From the NCBI GenBank assembly GCA_003439945.1, contig QVRM01000417.1, forward strand, positions 1-64,000: a stretch of 64,000 nt of DNA. Reading direction: 5' to 3'. The notes below the pieces were generated by a model. The model was not told the DNA's origin and made no database searches. It worked only from the letters and a program-made list of their open reading frames with translations. The position numbers and the translations under genes were made by a program. How positions within the stretch are numbered: position 1 is the first letter of the stretch; the number at the start of each line of letters is the position of its first letter. The DNA comes from Dermanyssus gallinae. Lineage: Eukaryota; Arthropoda; Arachnida; Mesostigmata; Dermanyssidae. Shown piece by piece: positions 47,649-59,129 of this stretch.

Positions 47649-49411
47649 GCTTACTCGACGCTGTAAGCAAAATAGTCGAAAACGTGCTCATTCGGCGTTT
47701 AAACGACGAACTGGAGGCGAGAGATGCCCTCTCAAATAACCAATACGGATTCCGCAGGGGCCGATCCACCCTTGACGCCGAGGACCGAGTCATAGAGGCG
47801 GCTCGCGCCGAGCAGCAGCGGCCACTCTGGTCACGCAACTACGTGCTATTGATATTGCTGGACGTCCGCAATGCGTTCAACACCGCCAACTGGTCGACAA
47901 TAATGAGTGCGCTCGAGCAGAAGGGGATCTCCCCGTACCTGCGGCGCATACTATCATCGTACCTGGAAGAACGGATACTCCTCACGCAAGGCGAAACCCA
48001 TCCAATTACGGCGGGGCTGCCGCAGGGCTCAGTACTCGGCCAGTTCTATGAAACGTGGTATACGATGGTGTCTTGCGGCTCGACGACCTGCCGGATGGGG
48101 TGAAGACAATCGCCTACGCGGATGATCTTGCACTGGTAGTCACCGCTCGCACATGGACTATCCTGGAGGCCAGGGCAAACACGGCTCTTGACCGGATAAA
48201 CAGGTGGATGACTGAACATCACCTGGAGTTAGCACCACAGAAAACCGAGGCCCTTTTTCAAACAGGACGCAGGCGGATAGGGCCTATGTCTCTGGAGCTC
48301 AACAAGCACGCTCTCACGCCGTCCTGCCACGCCAGGTACCTAGGGGTGACCTTGGACACAGGCCTAACTGGCCTGCCACACATAAGGCAGGTTACGCAAC
48401 AGGTGGCAAGAGTATCGGCCAACCTGGCCCGAATACTACCCCGGGAGGGAGGCGCGTCCGATCCCAAACGGCGTCTACTAGCTGCTGTTGCAGAAGCGGT
48501 CGCGTTCTATCCCGCGCCAGTGTGGGCAGACTTAGCACTCAGGACGGTCACGGCCCGCCAGGCTCTGCGCCGCTCCCAACGGGGTGTGGCAATTCGGGTT
48601 AGCCGGGCGTACCGGACGGTCTCCACGGACGTCCTGCTTGTTCTCGCATGCCTGCTAGCTGCTGTTGCAGAAGCGGTCGCGCTCTATGCCGCGCCAGTGT
48701 GGGCGGACTTAGCACTCAGGACGGACACGGCCCGCCAGGCTCTGCGCCGCTCCCAACGGGGTGTGGCAATTCGGGTTAGCCGGGCGTACCGGACGGTCTC
48801 CACGGACGTCCTGCTTGTTCTCGCATGCCTGCTTCCATGGGACATGCTGGCGGAGGAGAGGAGTAGGCGGAGATTAAACGAAGTGATATCATGGACCGAG
48901 GCTCGAGAGGCCACACTCGCCGCTTGGGCGGAGATGTGGACCCACCAGCCTGCCGGAGACACGAGAGGCACGTGGACACGCTTCCTTATCACGGACTTGC
49001 GTGAAGTGGTATACAGCACAGGGACCAATGACATATTACGCTGCCCAGGCACTGAGCGGACATGGCCAGTTCCAGGCGTACATGAGAAAGATCGGAAAAG
49101 CCGCGACGGACATATGCGTTCTCTGCGACGCCGGAGTGCCCGATGATGCCGCGCATACAATTGAAGCATGCACGGCGTTGTCTGCGTACCGCGATAGCTC
49201 ACCGTTTACCCTACGGGCATCTACCGCGCAAGTGATCGTCACGCACATGGTCGATTCAACGACTAATTGGGGTGCTGGCCTAAAATACCTCGACGGGCTC
49301 ATGCGCGAAAAGATCCGGCTGGAGAATAATCGCCGGGCGCGATTTGTCGCCCGGAGCCCCCCTGATGTAACCCAGCAGGACTTACCTGCTCGGGATGCAC
49401 CTACAGACTAA
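47649..49411 (+). pseudogene. R1-like non-LTR retrotransposon ORF2, RT to C-terminus, 5' truncated
   Basis: The frame opens inside the reverse transcriptase (LLDAVSKIVE, RRLNDELEA) and continues NNQYGFRRGRSTLDAEDRV, LLDVRNAFNTANW and GLPQGSVLG (about 48,013-48,040). A one-base loss near 48,040 shifts frame, and a Trp codon just after it has become TGA. RT resumes with YDGVLRLDDLPDGVKTIAYA and the catalytic YADD at 48,115-48,126. The thumb and post-RT region follow (KTEALFQTGRR, RYLGVTLDT). Near 49,005 a second frame change (LREVVYS versus MKWYTAQG) leads to AAQALSGHGQFQAYMRKIG and a C-terminal zinc knuckle, CVLCDAGVPDDAAHTIEAC (C-x2-C-x9-H-x4-C), at about 49,117-49,173. The endonuclease and ORF1 are absent. 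Motif order and the C-terminal CCHC fit the arthropod R1 clade. Confidence 0.85.
48478..48831 (+). repeat. 177-bp in-frame tandem duplication inside the R1-like ORF2
   Basis: Copies 48,478-48,654 and 48,655-48,831 are nearly identical, with a few substitutions such as TTCTATCCC versus CTCTATGCC. 177 bp is 59 codons, so the frame is kept. Each copy encodes LLAAVAEAVA ... APVWADLALRT ... QRGVAIRVSRAYRTVSTD, a segment normally present once in this family. Confidence 0.95.
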
Positions 49412-49680
49412 AGAAAGGGTTGAAGCGTGAGGCTCCTCCCTCCTGGTCTCGAGGTAATGGTTCACAATTCCGAACCAGGAGGGGGCTCAGGGTTTTTTTT
49501 TTTTAGTGGGTAGTGCGCACGGATTAGAGTGAGTTGCGTATTCCTCTCCGAGTGTCTAGCCCCACACAACCCGTCATTAATATCGGTGGGTGGGCGTAAA
49601 TGCATGTTCCCTTTCCACCCATAACAAAAGGAGCACCAGGATTTCAAACGCGAGAAGGGTCAGAATTCGTGGGGATACCC
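49412..49680 (+). other. probable 3' UTR of the R1-like element
   Basis: After the TAA, an inverted repeat (CTCCCTCCTGGT at 49,435-49,446; ACCAGGAGGGGGC at 49,474-49,486) could fold into a stem. It is followed by a T run (49,493-49,504), TTTAGTGGGTAGTGCGC and a CCCCACACAACCCG motif of a type I associate with arthropod R1-like 3' ends. The true 3' end and target duplication are not visible. (TA)n begins at 49,681. Confidence 0.5.
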
Positions 49681-50005
49681 CTATATATATATAAATATAT
49701 ACATATATTTATTATATTATATATATATATATAGATATTATATATATATATATTAGACTATACTAATCTGCCAGTTAATTATTTAGTTGGTTGTTCGTTA
49801 TAATTTTATAGACATTATTCAATATATATATATATCTATAGATATAATAATATATATATATATAGTATATATATATATATATATATATATATTATGTTAT
49901 ATATTCTCTATATATATAAAATTATATCTATTATATATTGTCTATCTATACTCTATATCTATCTATATATATATATATATATCTATATACTATCTATATT
50001 AGACT
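49681..50005. repeat. complex (TA)n-rich tract
   Basis: TA, TATC and TATT runs broken by single-copy-like pieces. One piece of about 75 bp (TTAGACTATACTAATC..., from about 49,754) recurs degenerately from about 49,999 (TTAGACTATAATAATC...). Confidence 0.9.
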
Positions 50006-50080
50006 ATAATAATCCGCCAGTAAATTTATTTGGGTCGGTTATCCGTTATATTCTGATATATTTATAGACACTACTCATAT
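49999..50080. repeat. degenerate second copy of the 49,754 segment
   Basis: Shares TTAGACTATA, CGCCAGTAAATTTATTT versus TGCCAGTTAATTATTT, and TTATAGACA followed by TACTCA versus TTATTCA. The spacing is about 245 bp. Confidence 0.75.
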
Positions 50081-52446
50081 ATCACGTGCGGCAAGGGTCA
50101 GTACAGCGCTGGCCCGTTTCGGTGGCTACTCTAGCACTAAAGCACTAAGAAGCACACTCTAGCATTCCAACAATGATCTAGCATTGCCTCGTTAAATCAA
50201 TGTTAAAATCCCCTGCCAAAAAACTCGCCGGATCTCTTATTTCTCGTGATGCTACTCAGCTTAGCGCAAATTAAGCCGAGCGATCTTTCCGCCACAAGGC
50301 CTCCAGGCTGCAAACGTCCCAAAAGCGAACGGTTGAAGTTGTCCCAAGCGTGCCTAACATTTAAGCTTTTACGACTTCGCTTCCTCTTCGCCGCCTCCTC
50401 TAATACGGAACCCCTTTAAAATACGCTGCGTCACATCATAGAGGGTGTGAGTGCGTTAGCTACATTCATATGGCATACCGTACCTTCCTATGGCCTTCTC
50501 TAGCCCGAAATAGATAATCGTCATCAAGTCGTTTTCCTGGCACTCACTCGCTCAAGTATCGTAGGGAATCCAGCCGACCGCCGACGGGCTCTGCCAGTAA
50601 CCGCTGTTGCCGCCATGTCTCACCGCACGGCCACCGTCATAAATGTGTGATAATGAATGATGTGCTATAGCATACACTGTTTCTCGTATCTGCACTGACG
50701 GGGCTCTACTCACGTTGCGCACGAAGTCAAAGGTCGACACAAATCATTTTAATGATAGCATTGAGCAATGTACTTGGAAGATGATGCAGGCAAATCTCTG
50801 CGCTCCTAGCTAACATATCTTTGAAACGGGCTCTTGCAGTCTGATTATAAACCGAACGGAAATCGTAAACCGTTGCTTCTCCGACAGGGGAATCACTCCT
50901 CATGGTAAAAACAACTTACTTAAGCTCTTTGGTGGTGTACCTGTTGCGAGTGAGACATCCTTCTCTTTTCTCGTGACGTCACGTTTGCACTTCTGTAGAC
51001 TAACCTCGTATAGGAGTGGCCCTATGCGGGAAAGAGAGGGCGATAGTGGACCGACCTCGATTTATCAATATCAGGCAAAGAAGCTGGCCCGTCTAAGACC
51101 TCAAATAAGGCCACCGAACGCAGCGCCAAGATCTTTTTGTCAACGAATAGTACAAGATGCCAGACAGCAGAACAAGGCCTAGGTGACTCCCGAGAAAAAA
51201 GCGCCCGGATTGAACAGCATCTGTAGCAAACACCATAAGTAGCAGCAGTCGAGCCTTAGTGAACAGTTCTCTACACAACAGATGCCTTCTTAGCGCAAAA
51301 CTTAATTTAGTTGCTAAATAGCAATTAAATTCATTGTTATTAGACCTTCTTTGAGCAACATGTTTTCAAAGCTTAAAGATCAAAGCTAACGGCGGTACAA
51401 TTATTCCTCTAGCTATAAGTGGCCATCGGCGTGGAAACACCGATTTCTGACAGTGTGCTTGTCGATTTTTATATCGCGTTCGACTCGGGGTCAAGAGCAC
51501 GTGCACTGCTTAAGCTAGCCAATATTTGAGTCCCAGAGCGTGCTGGAAAACTTATATATGAACACACTGCTGCTTGACCTCGTAAAATGCGCCTGCCTTT
51601 CTGTAACGGCCGTCAAAGCTTACAAACTGTTTCATACAATCGTCTTGCTTGTTTGCGAGCCAACGTTCCTATACTCGAAGAACCGACTAAAAAGCGGTTT
51701 TTTAATCGTTTTTTTAAACTAAAAAAACCGAACTAAAAAGCAGTTTGCAATCCTGCAGACCTCGGGTGTCTCCGCTTTACGTCAAGATCAAATATTTTAA
51801 TTTTCGATCGCTGCAATGTGATTTACTTGGACACTTCTTGGATATCATATAGCTTGTGTGCATGACGGGTAGCCTGAAATGTGTGCATGAAAATCCAACT
51901 CGAGGTAACTTTTTTGATGGTTAAGGGAGGTACATTGCCATGTAAGTCTACTTCTGAATACATGCTCTGCACTCACAGGTCATATATATATATATATATA
52001 TAAAACCTGTCACGTTAGAATAAGCAAAATACATTGACTTAGGCGTCCGAGTACAGAGTGTGATGACAACTTTTTGTGTAATAGTCTTACCATTACGTCT
52101 GACACTCGAAAAACGCTTAGTCACCTCAACACCACCTGCATGACTTTGCTAACCCTACGTCACACACGGCATTAAAACAGTGTTTGCTGAACCGACATCT
52201 CTGTCTAAATAGGTTTATGCACACAGGCATAAAAAGTTGCGCTGAACAAGCATAACCTGCAAATAGATTGGACGCGTCAGTGCGTTCTCTATACAAATAA
52301 ACTTCATAATTACTTAACAAGAAATATATATATATATATGACGCTCGCACCGGGTCCATAAGAGCGGGGGCTACCATCAAGCAAGGACACGGACAACTGA
52401 CTCTTAACTTCACGTGACACCTTTTTACCACCATTTTTATTAAGGA
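50081..52446. other. no recognised gene
   Basis: Only short frames. An A/T-rich imperfect hairpin with two AACTAAAAAGC-like repeats sits at 51,680-51,745. Small (TA)n tracts are at 51,982-52,002 and 52,324-52,339. No element motif identified. Confidence 0.45.
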
Positions 52447-52513
52447 GAGCACTGCCGAGTGTGCAAACGTATTGTAAATGATTATTAAATCATCACAATA
52501 TTTTCTATATATA
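52447..52513 (-). repeat. 66-bp dispersed repeat, copy B
   Basis: Reverse complement of 47,583-47,648, from GAGCACTGCCGAG to CTATATATAA. Sequence outside the pair is unrelated. Confidence 0.9.
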
Positions 52514-54109
52514 ATCTCCATTCAGCTGTAGGCATAAAGTCAAGTTTATAATAATATGGAACTTCGCTGAAGTGGCAATTTTTTTGTGTTTTCACAAGCT
52601 GTTTACGGACTCAGTTGTATTACAGCACGCTTGCAAGTTGGTCTATAATTTGCTGATGTCCGTGGGAGGATTATATTTAAAGCAATTTTTACACTTCAAG
52701 AACCTACAAAAATCTAATGACGGTTAATCGCAAGATCTTATACACCAGTGAGTATTTTCGTAACACGAGACCGCGGTCCGCTGCATTCTGCCTTCGAACG
52801 CTTAATTGTCTCGCCGGCAGAGTGGCTATCCTGTTGAAGCTGGAGTTCCCTCGCATTAATACCATCCAAATTCAGCCATGATAAATGTGTATGAGAAATG
52901 GTGCGATAATGCTCGCCATTCAATCTAAAGTAAAAAAATATGAGGTCAAATTTGTTTGGATCAGAGGCCGTTTCGGGCCGTCACATAGGGCATCTGTAAC
53001 GCCTTCTTTTAAATGACACTTTGAGTTGCCCAGAGACAACACCTTTATTAAAACAAAAATAGGCTTTGTCAGTTTTTGAGTAAAAGTGACTTTCTTTGCA
53101 AAATCGGCATCACACTGTCTCATCTCTAACTCCCATTTGGCGAGGTTTAGCCTCTCCCGATGATCTGTAGGCTCCCGATGAGCTGTAGAGCGGCTGAATG
53201 CTATGTGAACGCATAGCTAGAACACCCACATTCGCTAGGTTGCGAAAAAGATTTAGTTGTTGCGCACGTCGCCGAACGGCAGAAACTTTAAAAGATCTGA
53301 AGTGACTTGCTTTAATCTGAATACAAAAATGTACATAACGCTTTCGCTGTCATTATGCGTGTGTTTTGTTTTATCGGCTAAACAGGTACAGCTAATAGAG
53401 AATATTTATTCGAAAATGCTTCATCTTGCCACCGTCTAGCTGGCACATTGTCAAGTAGTTTGACCGCCAACTAGATTTGAATTGGCGGCAGAACCCAGCG
53501 TTAGTCAACGGCTTAGCTTTTCTCCTAACATAAAATTTTGTGATACGCCGGGCTTTTGCGTGGTTTTTGACGCACTTGACGCTTAAGAGCGCCAAATATG
53601 TACATGTACTGCTATGACAAAATATTTTCGTTTTGTGTCGATACAACTGGCCATCTTTGTTTAAAGGAGATCAGTACAGACAGGTGGCGGAAAAACATTA
53701 TGACCAGAACGTTGCTTATGAAAAAAAGAGACACGGTCACATAGTGAGCCTATATTTAGCCTGCCGAAGAGAATTAATTATAACTGCATGCAAACCTTAA
53801 TACATGTTCCCACAGGGTCCACAAATGCCTCAATCTACATATTCCGGGAATACATGGGGCTGAACATACAAACATGTTGCGCACCATATCTACAACAAAA
53901 TGGAGCAAGTCAAACACACTCATGTACATGCATGCTCAGAGACATACGACATGCATGCATCCATGCATAGACGGTGGGCAAGAGCTCGCAAACAAACGAG
54001 CGATTAGGGTTGTATTGTTGTTGCGTTACCTGTGGGTACCTAGTTGTAAGTTTGAGTGGTAATGCCGCAACTACTACTAATTAATTTTCAATTGGCAGCC
54101 GCAATAGTA
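52514..54109. other. AT-rich, no recognised gene
   Basis: No frame above 84 codons. A cluster of ATGCATGC-type strings occurs near 53,925-53,970. Nothing assignable. Confidence 0.5.
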
Positions 54110-54837
54110 CAACGACGACGGCGGGGTCGGCATAGGGTGCCCGTGCAGGCCGGGCGGTGTCTCTAAGGGGGCCGGAACGTGGGCGACAGGCCCCGGTCGT
54201 GTCGGATTAGAATAGCATAATCAGCAGCATCCGCTACAAGTGCTACTGCACAACGCCAGATACCGACAGGCCAATGATGAGCAACCGACTACAACTCAAC
54301 GTCACTCACTGCGGCGCTAATATATCAACAGCGGGTGATTCGTTTGTCTAGCTAAAGCGGGAGCACAGCAAAGAAACTTGCAACACTGACAGTGCAAATT
54401 AAGAGGTTTCCGGTCAGGTGCGAAGCATGCTTAGAAGTGCACCAGCTGGTGCATTGAGGTTTCTACCCCGTTTAGTCTGACAGGCGATTGGGTTTTACCA
54501 TATACATTGTACTCGTAGAGGGCGTTTTTATGTTTCGCCCGCTTGCCTATCTCTTAGCGTGAAGCAATGGCACGACGCCAGCTGACTCCGTGGTCAAAGC
54601 CAGGTGGAAGGCAAGCCTGTGTCGCACATCCATAAATAATTTTTATATTTTTTTCCATTTGTAATTGTGCCGTTAAAATAGTTGACCGTAATCTGCGGAA
54701 GGATACCTGCAGATCCTGGGGCAAAATCTCCCCTTCCCCTTCCTAGTGTAAATATAATTAGACTTGTGAGCGCGACTGAAAATGTTAATGGTACTGAGGG
54801 GACTTTAACACTGGACACCGATTCAGCATACATTGCG
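54110..54837 (+). other. possible 5' leader of the LINE ORF1 that follows
   Basis: A sharply GC-rich segment (54,110-54,210, GACGGCGGGGTCGGC ... GACAGGCCCCGG) in otherwise AT-rich DNA, about 0.65 kb upstream of the ORF1 start. GC-rich internal-promoter leaders are common in LINEs, and that is the only reason for the suggestion. Confidence 0.25.
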
Positions 54838-55847
54838 ATGGATGACTATATTCCAGGTAATGCGCGAAGAAAGAGCTCGAACCACAATGATGGTGAAGAT
54901 AGCCAGGAATTTGTGATGGCATGAAGAACCCGTCGGATTACATCGCGCGAACATAACAAGTTGTAGAAGCTGAAAAACTGCACTCAAGCTGACTCAGTGG
55001 GCACATTCAAGGTATATGAGAGACAAGGTCGAGGTTTCGCGCGCGCATTTGCGACATGTCTACTATTTCCTTTTGGAACGTCTGGTGTGATTAAAGTTCA
55101 CTGTTTATACACTAGCGAGCAGGATAGAAAGAGACCGCTCACGAAAGTAGTTTTTGATTTTCGAACGGCAGCCAGCTTCGCTATTTTAGGCTACACGCAT
55201 AGGAAGCAAAAACACGCTGCCACAGGCACGCCGTAAATGCGACAGAGCAGAACACTTGGCGGTTGAATGCACCAATACACTTAGGTACGTGAACTGCACA
55301 CAACTGAAAAGTGCTCACACAGCAGGGTTATCTAATTGCAAGAGAGTCTACCAGAGAACGCGCAATCGCGTCCATTGCATAGAAGCCCGAGCCCTTTAAC
55401 AGGTAAGGGTGTTTGTTCACCTTGCAGTCGTCATTGGAGACGGATTTGAGTTTCTGCAGGTACCCACTCAGGCTGCTGTAGCCAGAAAAGTCGCAACATT
55501 AGAACCAAGTTGCGCCCCGATGTCAGGGGTAGCTTGTCAGCAGCCGAGACAAAAGGCCGCAGTAAATTCTCCCAAAGCCCGCATTCCCTTTTCGCAAAGC
55601 TGCCATGAAGTCAAGTCGGTATGTGGGAAATTATACCTGTGGACGAGTTCGACGTTACCGAGTACTTGTTTCCAAGTCAAGCCTCAAGTGTACCCACATG
55701 GCTAGAGCTACTCTTGGAAATCTCGGCTCACTTTCAGATGCATTTAAATTTGTTAGTCCAGATTTAACAAAAGCAATCGCGACAGTGTCAGGGGTTCTAC
55801 AGCTCCTGCTTCCGCTGACGCAAAAACTCAGAAATAGTAAAAAATAA
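54838..55847 (+). pseudogene. decayed LINE ORF1 (gag-like, CCHC knuckles)
   Basis: From ATG 54,838 the frame reads MDDYIPGNARRKSSNHNDGE and DSQEFVMA before a stop, resembling a basic/acidic gag-like N-terminus. After more stops, 55,080-55,180 reads SGVIKVHCLYT ... RPLTKVVFDFRTAA ... ILGYTHRK, the conserved stretch before the knuckles (V-x-x-F-R-T ... LGY-x-R). Then, in another frame, RRKCDRAEHLAVECTNT and YVNCTQLKSAHTAG are two CCHC knuckles whose first Cys residues have mutated to Arg and Tyr. A terminal hydrophobic frame (FVSPDLTKAIATVSGVLQLL) ends at 55,847. No ORF2 endonuclease was recognised downstream. Clade not determined. Confidence 0.5.
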
Positions 55848-57309
55848 TAATTTTGAATCGCATGACTTTTTCTACAGCTATAATTCTGAGTGCCCAAAAA
55901 AACATTGCCCAATCATAATTCGGTATATTTGTCGCTACGATTGTTTGTTTCTGTTACTTCGTCTTTCAAATGTCAAGAAAGACTCGCGATTGTTTGCAGA
56001 AATCACACGCTCAAATCTCGAAGACTTCGAGCATGGGCTTGAACTTGAAGCATTGCCTGGTCGAGTCGGTCACCAGAAACGTTGAAAAGTTTGCACTTAC
56101 CAGGAAAACTGGAATTTAAGGAGGAACTTGAGATATACTGATTTCCCTGCAGATACCTTCCATGTGTCGAGACAATGCGCAACGGCGCAGCAGGAGCTCT
56201 TTTAGAATCTCCACTGCAGGCTTTGACTTTATCAGACCAAGATCTCATCAAAACACATTACATGATCGGACAATGGGCGGAGGCTCTGGCCAATGCAGCT
56301 GTCAATTGGCACCTGGCAAACTCGTCCAGATTCTAAAAAAGCTGTCAATGGATCACTGGCCTATTATTTGTACGCGAGGTTATTTGATTTGAAATAGAAG
56401 GATGGTACAGCTCGCATGCTTATCTATACTCCGTAAAATAGCAGCGAAGGTTGTCTAGTGGAGAAATACGTTGTTAATCGGTGGGGTAATAGGTAAACAC
56501 TAGCTTGGCTTTGCTGCTAAAGTGGCAAAGAACTGGCGATCCATGCTACACGAGCTTACCTGTCTTTAGTACAGGTCACAGGGTATAGAGTTATGGGCAA
56601 ACGAGACTTTGAACATTTTTCAACAGCGTTTGACGTGACCACATTCTAAGGGTTATTGTCTCGCATGTACCTGACCTATTCAGTCTCAATACTCGGCATA
56701 CTGTAATCCAAATAAACTGCTTGGTACACCACGTTGTTCAAGTATACTAGATTCAGCTGTCGAACGAGTACGTGCTCTAAGATTTCAGGGAACGTTTGAA
56801 AATTGGGAACGAAAAAATAGCACTTAAGAAAATGCATTTTGTCGACGGACTCGAAACTATGTAATGTGACGTTAAAATTTATATTTAGATTTGCTCTCGT
56901 TGTGCATACTTTGATGCGAAAGACTGACGATATACGGGTGGCGATCATCCACGGCAAATAAGGGTAAAGTAATTTCTGTCGTGGAGTTAAATACACTTTT
57001 GATAGCCGACGAGAGCACACATGATAAACGCATCGCGTATATTAGTTCATTTGCACCAAGCTAAGCGGGGCTTGAAACGTAAAACATGCCGATGCATGGG
57101 TTTCTCACAAGCTCACTAAAACAGCATGACAAACCGTCTAGACTCCGGGGATTTTTTTTTCTTAAAATAGAAGAGCACATTTTTTTGTGAGTCGCAAAAA
57201 ATATTATTACCAAAGGTAAGAAATAAATTGTTTGCTGCATCGTCACTTGTGATAAAAAAAAATACAGTGAAATGACTGCCAGCAGCTCGACGATTTGTAA
57301 GTTATGGTT
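55848..57309. other. no recognised gene
   Basis: May contain rotted ORF2 sequence of the preceding LINE but no endonuclease or RT motif could be seen. Minus-strand frames of 82 and 114 codons have no recognisable content. Confidence 0.35.
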
Positions 57310-58510
57310 AACATGCAATTGTAGATGTGTTTCGTGTATAAACATGCTCTCGGAGAAGTCTTGTTTTAGAGCGAGAGTAAGACTACAAGATTTTGTTACA
57401 CTGACATAGGAGCACACAATATGCCACTACCAGACAACCAGTCCTCCTAGAGGGAAACTAGGCACATCTTCCTGTTCGTGAAAGTTCTGCTTTCTCTAAA
57501 AGACATACGATTCCGGCTAGAAGATGCGACATGGTCGTTTAGAAGGGAATTCGCAAAAAAATAGAAAGATTAGTCTTTTTTTAAGATCATAACTCTACGA
57601 GTCGCTGTCTGGTGCGAGTCGCTAAAAGACTTCTGAAAGACTACATCCGTACTGACCGCAGCAAGTTCAAGCTCTATTGGATGCGATGGGTTGTCTGCCG
57701 TAGCTAGTTTCTGCGACGGGTAGAAGTCAATGCGGAGTTCTCTTCCCTTGTGCTTTTCGCCGATGAAGGTTGCTTTACGAAATAGGCACATTACCCATTA
57801 TTAGGAAAGTGAGAATCCGCATATGATTCACCAGCGTGGACGCCAGAGGCGTTTTTCCATGTGGGCTAGAACAACTATCTCATAGGCGCACACATATTTC
57901 ATAACAGGATGGATGGAAAAGCATGTTTGCGAGAGCATGCGGTTTCAGCACGACGGAGCCGCACCGCACTCCAACCTTGCGGTGCGCAATTGCCTCAACA
58001 TGATCTTCGAGAGTCGGGGTATTGACCAAGAAGGGACCGATCGCCCGAATTAACAAGTCTTCAGTTTTTCTTTGGGGACCTGAAGGCTTTCGTGTACAAG
58101 ATTCCGATAGAGTCACATGAAGCTCTGGTCACCGAAATAACCTACGCTGCGGTGGCTGTGCAACGAAATCTCTGACGGCGCCCTCGAATAGCTATTTAAG
58201 AAGATACATAGTTGTGTGTACTTCTAGAGTTATGACAAGTGCATTTTCTGATAAGATGTGCCATTTATGCATCGACTCAATCTTGACATGCCCTCCGGAA
58301 AACCTTAATTACATCGCCACTACGGATAAAATCGCCGTTTGGTACCAGAATGATCGTCTTGAAATGCATTTGCTCGAATGTACAGAGCGCTGCGAATGGT
58401 CAAAATCGCTCTTACTCTGAATCAAGACCTTTCCGGAGGCGTGCCCATTGGGTAAAAATATTTGCTTCAACGAGCTCTACAATTCTTTATATCGCTCTTG
58501 AAATATTTTT
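57310..58510 (+). mobile_element. decayed Tc1/mariner-like element related to the foldback
   Basis: 57,340-57,560 aligns by eye with the foldback left arm (AGAAGTCTTGTTT, CATAGGAGCACA, GACAACCAGTC, GCGACATGGTCG). 58,263-58,385 aligns with the right arm (TTTGGTACCAGAATGATCGT). 58,440-58,500 matches the right terminus (ATATTTGCTTCAACGAGCTC). Between them lies a ruined transposase. This looks like the coding relative from which the foldback family derives. Terminal bases are too eroded to define the ends, and a (TA)n tract follows at 58,525. Confidence 0.7.
57600..58185 (+). pseudogene. decayed DDE transposase, Tc1/mariner superfamily
   Basis: Read across several frameshifts and stops, the + strand shows LVLFADEGCFTK (first catalytic Asp, GAT at 57,762-57,764), NYLIGAHIFHNRMDGKACL, then MRFQHDGAAPHSNLAVRNCL (second Asp, GAC at 57,952-57,954). 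Downstream is a segment equivalent to RPNLTSLQFFLWG, where the expected third Asp is Gln and the SPD motif is altered. It ends KAFVYKIPIESHEALVTEI. The HDGAPPH type marks a lineage distinct from the intact mariner at 59.75 kb. Not functional. Confidence 0.72.
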
Positions 58511-58524
58511 ACCTTATCGCCTTC

Positions 58525-58547
58525 TATATATATATATATATATATAT
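58525..58547. repeat. (TA)n microsatellite
   Basis: About 11 TA units next to the right end of the decayed element. Confidence 0.95.
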
Positions 58548-59129
58548 GTCTGCTTGCGAACTGAGTAATTGGAGTACAATTCTAATATACGCACTCTATA
58601 AGAAGTTCTTCTTTGTGATTAGAACATTAAGTTTGCGATCAATAGTTCGAGTCTGTAACTAATTAGAAGTATTGCTTTGGCTCTGTCTTACTATCGGTAC
58701 AAATAAAAAAGTCAACCTTTGGAGCGTGTAGTTTCACTGCTTCTCCAATGCATTCCTATCGAAGAAGGGAGACACCGCTGATCGAATTGCCGAGAAAAGG
58801 GTGGTCGTTGCATTTGCCGTCTGGGCTAATTTCTTCGTATAGGTGTAAAGGCAAGATAGTTATTTTTGTCTGCTTTCTAGAGCAGTTTAGGCGGTATGTG
58901 CTTATCTTGAGGCATGTCAGGTCGTGTCAAGATCTCCAACCTGATTTGCCGTGACGAACACTTACTAAAAGCAAATTAATCTTTATATTAAACTTTTCTA
59001 ACGGTCTGCGTCTTTTCTGGCTGTTTCATGTTTTCATTTTTATTTTCAACAAACTAACACTATATATTAAATTTGGGTTGATATATCATATGTGGTCAAG
59101 CCGTCGTTTATATTCGGAGCTGTGTGCTT
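58548..59129. other. no recognised gene
   Basis: Short frames only; no repeat or motif. Confidence 0.5.
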
